Shown here: positions 48,201 to 57,747 of the stretch, in pieces
How the letters are laid out: the number at the start of each line of letters is the position of its first letter
Position numbering within the stretch: the stretch's first letter is position 1
DNA from: Chondrosia reniformis
Taxonomy: Eukaryota; Porifera; Demospongiae; Chondrillida; Chondrillidae
DNA length: 64,000 bases
NCBI GenBank assembly: GCA_947172415.1
Contig: OX359200.1
Location: forward strand, 6,078,501 to 6,142,500
Reading direction: 5' to 3'
Made by a program: the position numbers and the translations under genes
Notes under the pieces: generated by a model
Databases searched by the model: none
What the model saw: only the letters and a program-made list of their open reading frames with translations
What the model was told of the DNA's origin: nothing

Positions 48201-50401
48201 TACCATTAGTGGGAGGAACAGCATCAAGGAATCACTTGTGTAGATTTTGCTAAATGGAAAGCTGAAAATGATGAAGAAAATCAACAGAAAGGTCCTGCTG
48301 CCTTCTTAAAGGAAAATATGTGTAATCAAGAGTGTCCTGTTTGCTCTGAAAATATCTTTATTGACGATGTAAGTTCCTTCCTGTACTCATTTTACATTTG
48401 TCAATTACCTTGTAACCTCTACTCTATAGATGGTGACCATGCCCCACTGTGCTTGTTCTGTGTGCAAAGATTGCTTCAAAGGGCATTATTCTCTGGTGGC
48501 CAGAGAACAGACATTGGGTCATTTCAACTGTCTGGTGTGTGGTCAGCCGGACCTCTCTGCAACAGACATTGACAAAGATGACTACTTGACACTGTTTTCT
48601 GTTCTTCTGCAAGTACATCTGCCAGACGATGATTATCAGCTCTTTCAAAAGAAGGCCACAGACTATGCTCTGTCACAGGATGCCAATTTTAGATGGTGTC
48701 CAAGTGTATGTTATAACCAGTTCTCATAGTCTACAAAGTACTTACTGAATTTGGATTCTCTCCTGCAGTGTGGTCAGGCCTTCATTCACGAGCCTCCTGC
48801 AGCTGGTAACCTAAGAATAGCTTGTCCTCACTGTGACAAGAACTCTTGCTTCAACTGCAAGAAAGTGGTAAGTGGTGTGAGACGTATTTACAATATCTAC
48901 AGCATGTACATACTAAGCCAGGACCATTGCGGCAATGACATAGCTCTATTTTATCTTTTTTAATGTACGTATATGTTATGAATGGTATTTGGTTAATTCC
49001 TGTAATATTATATGAGTATTTTTTATTACCTTTAGTGGGAGGAACAGCATCAAGGAATCACTTGTGTAGATTTTACTAAATGGAAAGCTGAAAATGATGA
49101 AGAGAATCAACAGAAAGGTCTTGCTGCCTTCTTAAAGGAGAATGGAATAGGTATGTATGTGTATACATAGGCGGTGGAACCGGTGGGCAGGGGGGACTTG
49201 CCCCATCATAATTTATGAAGGGGTGGCAATGCCCTCCCAACATTCTGTAGCAGTAGTATACCATAACAATATGGAATACATGATAATAAGGCAAAAACTT
49301 ACTTAGATGCATGTCATTGGTAGATTGTATATAATACTGTCAACACAAAAATTTTAGTATGTCATGAATTTTACAGAAGATCCACTAGCTTGTAGAGATT
49401 TGCAGGGAAAATATTTTAGTGCAGTGGACTATTTATATTGGTATATTGTTGACAATATGGCCGTTCTTCCTGTAGCTCAGGCTTCAATTCACGGTCTATA
49501 TGCCTTTCTTATTTGTCTTATCTTCAGAGTGTCCAAAATGTCACTATCGCTATGACTTAGCCAAGGGAGGGTGTCTGCACTTTACTTGTACCCAGTGTTT
49601 TGTCAAAACTGAATTCTGCGGTGGTTGTGGTTCTATTTTTGACAAGGTAATTATAATATAACATTGAAAGAGTAGCAATTATTTTAAATTTTTTATTGCT
49701 TATGCATATATAATATATAGAATTGTCATAAATTTAAAGCTTGTACAACTAAAGCCTTCCACACTCATCATCCAAGGGACTGCCTCTTCTACATCAGAGA
49801 CTGGGAAGTTGAGAGACTACAGAAAGCTCTGGAAGATAGTAAAATTGAATTTGACACTGACCCACCTGAGAAACAGGTTAATGCAGCCAAGGAAGGAGGC
49901 ATAGAGGAGGCAGGACTGTTGAGGTGTAGAGTTATTCTGCAGAAAGAGGTAGGGGATGATAAGGTTGATGAAGAATGTGGAGATGGTTGTGAAGCTGGTC
50001 ATGCTGGACTTTGCAAGTATGTGAAACATATACGTAGGATACCAACTGGTATACTGGAATGTTGATATTATAAATATATTTGTATGTCTATTTGATTAAT
50101 GTGTTTGAATTTTACAGAAAGCATTATAAGGAATATCTTGTCTGCAAGCTAAATGAAGCTTCAGTTGATCCTGCTGACTTTATGGATTTGGGTGAATTAA
50201 CAGCTGTGTTAGGAAGAGAGGAGAAGGAGTTACCACCAAAGAACAATCCAAACGAAGGAGATGATGACTATTTGAAGAGAATGAGAGAGGTAAGTTTTCT
50301 AAACTACAACAACTGCAATATGGTATTATCTTCTAATTTCCTTGTTACAGCATGTCAAGAAAGAGTTGCCTTTGGAGAAGAGGGGAGCATTAAAATTCTG
50401 A
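45272..50401 (+). CDS. Protein kinase - HOIP-type RBR ligase fusion A
   Basis: Twelve exons in phase: 45272-46372, 47396-47554, 47616-47891, 47955-48053, 48210-48368, 48430-48705, 48769-48867, 49036-49150, 49528-49646, 49721-50016, 50118-50289, 50351-50401; 973 residues. Exon 1 is a complete kinase: glycine loop GRGSYGEV, Lys37 in [13 protein letters not shown] with Asp144, DFG (Asp163), MPPEALY, then a Gln-rich coiled coil (~300-367). It resembles TKL-group kinases. Next come RING1-IBR twice, RING2 with catalytic Cys777, and a complete LDD, 90% or more like the neighbouring HOIP gene. Exon 2 is chimeric: an IBR-linker start (WEEQHQG) joined to the RING1 start (CNQECPLC). The link between exon 1 and exon 2 rests on matching phase and splice signals across a 1-kb intron; transcript proof is lacking. 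PUB and UBA domains are absent. Confidence 0.8.
46455..46590 (-). repeat. C-rich interspersed repeat, inverted copy
   Basis: Inverted relative of 18421-18575 (gggggggcaaaatcaatcct), next to the Penelope-like fragment in intron 1 of the fusion gene. Confidence 0.6.
46609..47130 (-). mobile_element. Penelope-like retroelement 3' fragment with GIY-YIG
   Basis: On the minus strand 46948-46676 encodes [18 protein letters not shown] followed by an Arg/Lys-rich RAVRR segment, matching the GIY-YIG endonuclease that ends Penelope-like reverse transcriptases. Just upstream, in a shifted frame, [10 protein letters not shown] gives the preceding GIY-type segment and SNNTLR the element's usual block before it. 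Frame breaks show it is dead. A hammerhead-like core (46609-46637) lies 3' of the endonuclease. Confidence 0.75.
47145..47395 (+). repeat. Duplicated HOIP intron DNA with internal deletion
   Basis: 47145-47280 copies 40870-41005 (ggtactgatttactatgttt in the source) and is joined to a copy of 42630-42748. The exons in between (UBA region and first RING exons) are missing. It marks the breakpoint of the duplication that built fusion gene A. Confidence 0.8.
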
Positions 50402-50933
50402 CACTAATCATGCATGATATAAGTTACTATGATTTAGCTATATGTTTGTGTATTTTGTGATTAAACATTGCCTTTATTATGTTATTATTCATACACAAGA
50501 ACATTTTGTAAAAGCTATATAAATAATCTGGCTCCTAGCTATATAACTATAGCTGAAGGAGGCATGATGCGCCCAAATACAGAAGTGATCATTTATGATG
50601 TGTATGTTTATATATCCTTGTCATGATCCCTTTCTTAAGCTGGTTTTGTTAGCTACTTTTCCAGATGGTGGGTGGTCACGAGATTGGGGAATACACAGTA
50701 TATTCCCGGATACCCTTAGCCTAGCCATAGATTGAGTTATTCTCCTCCAATCTTTGGCCTAGCAGTGACACCCCCTTTGTCACTTCAAATTTTAGTCAGA
50801 CACCCATAAATTTAGGCAATAGAAACTTACGGCCAATTTGCAAAAGAGGCGTTACCATACTGACCAAAAAAATTCCTCACATCGCTATTATAGGAAGGTA
50901 TTTTATTAATTAAGTTGAGGGTCTGATTTCATC
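50402..50933. other. Intergenic region between fusion genes A and B
   Basis: 532 bp with the 3' UTR of fusion A and the promoter of fusion B. Unlike the gap after HOIP, it holds no KIAA1143 relic. Nothing else recognised. Confidence 0.55.
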
Positions 50934-53900
50934 ATGGCTTATTCAATCCTCGAGGCTGTTACTGAAACCGAGAATGTTCTGGGTAGAGGATCGTACGGTG
51001 AAGTTATTGAAGTAGAATGTTGGGGAACAATTTGTGCTGCTAAAAGACTGCACGATCGCTTTGTAAGTTCGCTTTCCCAAACCGACTTTGAAAAGGAGTG
51101 TCAGACTTGGTCCAATTTGAAGCATCCGAACATTGTTCAACTTCTCGGATGTTACTACCCAGTAGGTAGTCGTTCACGCGTGCCTATTTTAGTGATTGAA
51201 AAAATGAATACGTCTCTTCGTCTCTACTATGAAAACCATACTAAAGTGGACTTCCTTCTGCTGGACAAGGTGTCCGTCTTTCACCAGGTTGCTCAGGGAT
51301 TGAACTACCTTCACTCTTTTAATCCTCCCCTGATCCATCATAGCCTAAATCCCAATAATATCCTGTTGAACTATTGGACCTTTCTGACCAAATTGACAGA
51401 TTTTGGTATGGGCCGAGCGATCAGTAAGCTGGCCTATCACTCCTCCGGTACTCTGCCTTTTATGCCTCCTGAAGCACTGTACATCCCTCCACGACACACC
51501 GAAAAGCTAGATATCTTCTCGTATGGGGCTTGCATTGCAACAGCATTGACCCACCAGTGGCCTAGCTTATCACATCCTGTTATTTTTGAGGGTGATCAAT
51601 GCAAGGTATTGACAGAATTAGATCGTAGACAAGGGCAAATTGATGTGCTGGATGTCACTGAGAAGGAATTGTTTCTGCCACTTATTAAGAGGTGTTTGGA
51701 GTGTTATCCTGAATTACGTCCAAATAGCAAAGAGCTGTTGTCCGAAATGAGGCAAATAGAGCGTGGTCTCTATGCTACTGGAGAAATAAGAGCAATCTCT
51801 AAGGTCAAATCACAATTACTACTTGAACAACATCAGAGAGCACAACTTCAGCAGCAATTAGAAGAAGAGCGTCAGCGTGTTACTGAATTAGAAGAAAGGC
51901 TTCTGCTACAGGAGAGGAGTAGAAAGGACCCTCACCCTGAAGAGTATGGCTACCAAGTGCATCAAATATTCCATCATGAGATTGATAAATCTCTGGATCT
52001 TCAAGAAAAGAAGTTGCCAGCTAAGATACACTCATCCCTTTCCATACCTATTGAAAAGGGGGTAAGTGAAGAAATAGATATAAGCAGGCCTGATACATAG
52101 TAATTATTAAAATGGCAAAGGAAAACAATCCTTTGTAGGGGATTTTTGTTTACGTATATGTATGTATGGAGGTATATGCATTAAATTTTGGTAAATTCCT
52201 TAAGACAAATGTCTTGTTACGTACCGAATTTTATTTTGTTACCCGGTTATATCAAGCATTGATAATGTTAAATTTGTAAGATTATTTTAAGGGAAATACC
52301 TCTTAGCCTGTTATTCTACCTCATTATACTGAAAAGCGAAACTATCTTTATTTAGCAAAGCAAAGCAAAGCAAAGCAAAGTCAGCTACATATACGTACAT
52401 ATGTATATATACAGCAGAAGTTGTATTCTTTGTCCCAGTTATATACGTACTTTCTTTTTCTGTGTACAGTAACTAGCCACTAGGATGTTTGTCTATCTAT
52501 CTTTCCTTACAGTATACGTGTCTCACAAATGAATGTCCTATTTGCTATGATCAATTCCCTAATGATGATGTAGGTTACGCCTCTATACAGCATGCAGCTC
52601 CTTCAGTCAAACTGTTTAAAGATCTTTTCATTTTTTATGCCTATTGTAACCTCTACTCTATAGATGGTGACCATGCCCCACTGTGGTTGTTCTGTGTGCA
52701 AAGACTGCTTCAAAGGGCATTATTCTCTGGTGGCCAGAGAACAGACATTGGGTCATTTCAACTGTCTACTGTGTAGTCAGCCGGACCTCTCTGCAACAGA
52801 CATTGACAAAGATGACTACTTGACACTGTTTTCTGTTCTTCTGAAAGTACATCTGCCAGACGATGATTATCAGCTCTTTCAAAAGAAGGCCACAGACTAT
52901 GCTCTGTCACAGGATGCCAATTTTCGATGGTGTCCAAGTGTATGTTATAACCAGTTCTCATAATCTACAAAGTACTTACTGAATTTGGATTCTCTTCTGT
53001 AGTGCGTTCAAGGCTTCATTCACGAGCCTCCTGCAGCTGGTAACCCAAAAATCACATGTCCTTATTGTAACGAGGACTCCTGCTTCATCTGCAAAAAAGT
53101 GGTGAGTGGTGGCATACAATGCAATGTACGTACACCTATGCTAGGGCATACAAATTAGCCTCGCTACAGCAGTACATCTAGCCACTATAATTGCTACATA
53201 TAGTAGCCAAAGCATATAGACGATATAGATGTAACGGGGACTCCTGCTTCATCTGCAAATGGTGAAAAGAATATAGTAGTTGATACATGTACATATATTT
53301 AATGAAGCCTGCGTTACTCTTTATTGTTCCTTAGCAATATTGTTGCATAGCAAAGAAGGCTTTTTCTGATCGTATAGATTACTCAATCGAGAGAGGTGTC
53401 CTGACTGGAATGAATATATACGTATATATATATACACGTATATATAAACGGGGCCATTTTTGCTTCAGGATTACTTGCCTATAAACAATGAAATTACAGA
53501 CACCACAAGACTAAACATTCTGGCAACCTTACATTTGCAACTATAATTCTGTTAAGAAAATACAGTTCTATATATAGCTATATGCAATCAATTTGCAGTT
53601 GAATTTGTGATTTCAGTTGCCTGCATGTTTATATTATATATATTTAGTTCTGAATTTTCATCATGTAGACTCATTTTCCCCATAATTATCTAGTATACGT
53701 AGTACTTACTCTGGCAGTTTTCGCTGTATAATCTTATGTATGTATATGTATTCAGTGGGAAGAACAACATCAAGGAAATACATGTGCAAATTTTTCAAAG
53801 TGGAAGGCTGAAAATAATTTCAACAAGACCTATGAATGTAATGTTTGCTTTGAGCCTTTTTATATTGATGATGTAAGTTAATATGTAAGCATATTACTTC

Positions 53901-56391
53901 TTCCATCCAACAATTATATACATTATTTAAAGGTTAATGCTTTCAAATTTATCAATGTTGTTTGACTTGTATTACTTTTATAGATGGTGGCGATGGTTAG
54001 CTGTACATGTTCTGTGTGCAAAGAATGCTTCAAAAAGCACTATTCCCTGGTAGCCAGAGAGCAAACATTAAGTCATTTCAACTGTCTAATATGCAGACAA
54101 CCGGATCTATCTGTCATGGATATCAACAAGGATGACTACTTGACATCATTTTCCCACCGTCTAAAAGCAAACCTGACAAGTACTGACTATGAATGCTTTC
54201 AAGAAAAGGCAACTAATTATGCATTGTTTTGCGATCCTGACTTTCGTTGGTGTCCAGATGTAGGTAATACGCCACTACCATGGGTTGTGTGATGTTCATT
54301 AAAGTTGTTTTATTACCTGTAGTGTGGTGCTGGCTTTATTCACGACCCTCCTGGAGCTGGGAAATCCATAATATATTGTCCTAAATGTCTAAGGATGCTT
54401 TGCTTTTACTGCAAGAAATTGGTATGCTTTGATATTTGCATGTATGTAACTGCTTGGATACGTATATGTTTTGTACACACTTGTATATAGTGGGAGGAAC
54501 AACATGAAGGTGTTGCGTGTGTAGATTTTGCTAAATGGAAAGCTGAAAATGATGAAGAAAATCAACAGAGAGGTCTTGCTGCCTTCTTAAAGGAGATTGG
54601 AATAGGTTTGTGTACCTATATGGATTTGTACTCTGACAAATAGCTACGTAGTATCATCTATAAACTGAGTCTTAATTTTCAGAAATATTCAATTTGAACA
54701 TCCTAATAAACTATTACTGTGTATATAAAAATATATTTTTAATTACATCTGTGGCTTCTTGCTACATTGGTAGTGTATAACATTTAATCCATTAGAGGGT
54801 ATTCAGTTGTGGAGCCAAAATCTGTCCGCTTACTTTAATTCTTTTATCTATCACTTTACATTACATATACGTACGTATGTAGTGTTTTCTCTTATCTTCA
54901 GAGTGTCCAAAATGTCACTATCGCTATGACTTAGCCAAGGGAGGGTGTCTGCACTTCACCTGTACTCAGTGTTTTGTTAAAACACAATTTTGTGGTGGAT
55001 GTGGATCAATTTATTATGAGGTACGTATATGACACTAATACATACGTACATATACAGTAGTATGAGTGTACGTCTGTACAACATATATTGTAAAATTCAG
55101 AGGAAAATGATTGATAGTCAAAGTTTTTTGTTCCATTGGGCCAGACAGCTTTTTCTGGGCATACAACCCTTACCAAGAATTTTAACCTTAGTGCATGAAG
55201 TTACAGCTCTAGCCAGACTTTGCCTGGTTCCACTCCCAAACTCCAGAATTAAAGAAATCAAAACCTTTTTGGCACAGTAAAAGGAAATTATTTTTCTAGT
55301 GATTTAATTAGCTACATATATAATACATGGACATATACGTATATATGTATGTAATATAATTGATTGCTAATTATGTAATTACTCTGTGTCATATTTTTAT
55401 TAGTTCTGCCGCAAATATAAAGCTTGTCAAGCCTTGGGCTTCCACACTCATCATCCAAGGGACTGCCTCTTCTACATGAGAGACTGGGAAGTTGAGAGAC
55501 TACAGAAAGCTCTTGAAGATAGTAAAATTGAATTTGGCACTGATCCACCTAAGAAACAGGTTAATGCCACCAGAATACGAGAAAGGGGGATAAACATGTT
55601 TTTCAGATTGTTTAGAAAAGCTCCTAAAGAAACTTTGAAGTGCAGAGTTAAACTGCAGAAAGAAGTAGGCGAAAATAAAATTGATGAAGAGTGTGGAGAG
55701 GATTGTGAAGAAGGTCATGCTGGACTTTGCAGGTTGGTTTGATGTAATGAGCTAGTCAAAAGTGAAAATCTACATATGTATATATATATATGTAGATAGG
55801 TTTTTCAGGCCTATACTAGGTATGTTGGCTAGAAATAGTTGATTGCCTCATTTTACATTGTGTAGAATACATTACATAGAATATCTTGTCTGCAAGCTAA
55901 ATGAAGCTTCAGTTGATCCAGCTGACTTCATGGATTTGGATGAAATAAAACTTGTGTTAGGAAGAGAGGAGAAAGAGTTACCACCAAAGGATGATCCAAA
56001 CAAAGGAGATGATGACTATTTGAAGAGAATGAGAGAGGTAAGTTTTGTATAAAAATTGATCTTACTTTAATGGAATCACTTACGTAGTTATTATAATTAT
56101 TATAAAAGAAAGGTACATTTAAAGGTACTCATGCATTGCGGTAAACTATAGCTCAGTAGTAACAGAGCACTGGTGGCTAAATCAACTGTCACAGGTTTGA
56201 TTCCCAGCAATATTTCTTTTTTTTATTTTCTCTACAATGTGGATGATATACGTATGATTTAAACAGTTGTGGTTGGGATTATCATTTTGATTATTAATGT
56301 GTTATTACTTCTCCTATTCCAGCACACCAAGAAAGAGTTGCCCTTAGAGAAGAGGGAAAGCATTGGATCTTTGACACTGCATTACACATAA
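50934..56391 (+). CDS. Pseudokinase - HOIP-type RBR ligase fusion B
   Basis: Twelve exons in phase: 50934-52061, 52513-52569, 52664-52939, 53003-53101, 53756-53872, 53984-54259, 54323-54421, 54491-54605, 54902-55020, 55404-55732, 55866-56037, 56323-56391; 951 residues. The kinase is homologous to fusion A (same start [28 protein letters not shown] at Asp156), but HRD is HHSLNPNN: the catalytic base is Ser137, so phosphotransfer is unlikely. After a coiled coil ([17 protein letters not shown]) come RING1-IBR twice (the two copies well diverged), RING2 with catalytic Cys738 in GGCLHFTC, and the LDD, which has an extra basic segment ([19 protein letters not shown]). The exon 1-2 join is inferred from phase and splice sites. 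RBR sequence is more diverged than in fusion A, so this copy is older or has escaped conversion. Confidence 0.8.
53230..53259 (+). pseudogene. Fragment of the IBR exon inside an intron
   Basis: Thirty bases (tgtaacggggactcctgctt and on) repeat the end of the IBR exon at 53066-53095 with one change. They are followed by a stop, so this is a small duplicated relic rather than an exon. Confidence 0.7.
56141..56212 (+). repeat. tRNA-derived sequence (SINE head or tRNA relic)
   Basis: Box A-like TAGCTCAGTAGT (56149-56160) and box B-like GGTTTGATTCC (56194-56204) are spaced as in a tRNA gene and followed by a T-rich run. The acceptor ends do not pair, so it is not a working tRNA. It lies in the last intron of fusion gene B. 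Confidence 0.6.
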
Positions 56392-56869
56392 TTACAACAT
56401 ATATATGAATTAATAAAACCCTATGTATATAATATTTATTTCTGTTTTCTAATAAACATTGTAAATGTAGTTTTTAGGACTTGCAGTATATAATACATAA
56501 AGAGTGCACTTTATATATAGCCATTTAATGATTTAAATCATGTCTGAATCAGAAAACGCCAGTACACATATAAATGGAGGAGCTATATATTATAGGCAAA
56601 GGGGGTATTTCAATTATACCTTTGAATTTTTGTATGTGATCCCCTGGGTCAATCCCACTATCATAGATAGTAGAGAACATTACCTATTCCAAACCAGAAT
56701 GGAAAGGGTCTAACAATTAAACTGGATGCTACAAGAGGCTTGCTACTAATTTTAATATATCATGACAAAAGGGTAGGTATACTGTAGGGAATAATGGAAG
56801 GAGCTTAACTGTGCTACAGAAAACAAGAAATCAAAGCGATAAATAGATGCATGTAACAGACTACATGGG
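56392..56869. other. Convergent 3' region fusion B / KIAA1143
   Basis: 478 bp between converging genes. Its right part (about 56820-56869) is what the relics at 44458 and 44775 copied. No gene. Confidence 0.55.
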
Positions 56870-57493
56870 TCAGTCCTCCTCTTCTTCATCAAATGATAAT
56901 AGTCCTCTGTTTTGAACAGTCTTGTATTCCTTCTCACTTGGCACGACCTTTTTTTTGCGAAAGTCTTCACTTTTACTCTTCTTGCTAGTCGCACTGATAC
57001 CTGACGGAGAAGATCTCTTCTGTGCGGGTTTCTTGAAGGATACTTTCAAAGTAAGATCAGCTTTAGGTAGTTCTCTGTCACTCGAGTTGTCTCTATCATG
57101 AAGGTCCCGACTGCTCGAGTTGTCTCTATCATGAAGGTCCCGACTGCTCGAGTTGTCTCTATCATGAAGGTCCCGACTGCTCGAGTTGTCTCTATCATGA
57201 AGGTCCCGACTGCTCTCGTTCGAAGTGTCATCATCTCTGGTAGCATTCTTCTCGATCAGTCTGATTTCATCATACTGCTCCTGCGTCAGGTCGCCCGGCT
57301 TCAAAGTGACTACAGTCGGTTGTTCGTCTTCTCGCTCCTCTCGATCGTCCAACTTGGATTCGTCGATTTTTGGCGCTTCAAACTTGGCGTCGATCGGATC
57401 TGGTTCTTTGTAACCAATTTTTTCTTTAAAGGCTTTTATAAAGTTTGGCTCTGACGGTCTATCGTATGCTACATTTCTCTTGGGAGCGGCCAT
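56870..57493 (-). CDS. KIAA1143 homologue
   Basis: Intronless, 207 residues (human KIAA1143 154). Function of the family is unknown. The N-terminus (KRNVAYDRPSEPNFIKAFKEKIGYKE), the EDEQPTVVTLKPGDLT block and the acidic end RGLLSFDEEEED match the human protein's layout. A family-atypical insertion of four 11-residue units (DLHDRDNSSSR) is encoded by a 33-bp in-frame repeat at about 57080-57212. Last ~50 codons are copied as relics after the HOIP gene, 12 kb away. Confidence 0.9.
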   Translation of the reverse strand: MAAPKRNVAYDRPSEPNFIKAFKEKIGYKEPDPIDAKFEAPKIDESKLDDREEREDEQPTVVTLKPGDLTQEQYDEIRLIEKNATRDDDTSNESSRDLHDRDNSSSRDLHDRDNSSSRDLHDRDNSSSRDLHDRDNSSDRELPKADLTLKVSFKKPAQKRSSPSGISATSKKSKSEDFRKKKVVPSEKEYKTVQNRGLLSFDEEEED

Positions 57494-57747
57494 TTAAAAC
57501 TTAATAGGGGAATTCCGTACGCTAAATTTGAATCTATGAATAAACTTATGCAGCGGCCCGTAGATTAGGCTAGGATTAGACGGAATTTAGAGGAACGACC
57601 TTTAGAGGACTGTAGGCATTCTGTGTGTTCAGAATACGAGGTGATGGAGCATACGGGAAGGTCAGAGCTGACAGTGTCTGTTAACAGTCTTATTCTACCC
57701 GGCTAGGCTTATTTAAAATGTTTTATTGTCGTGAATATTATTGAAAG

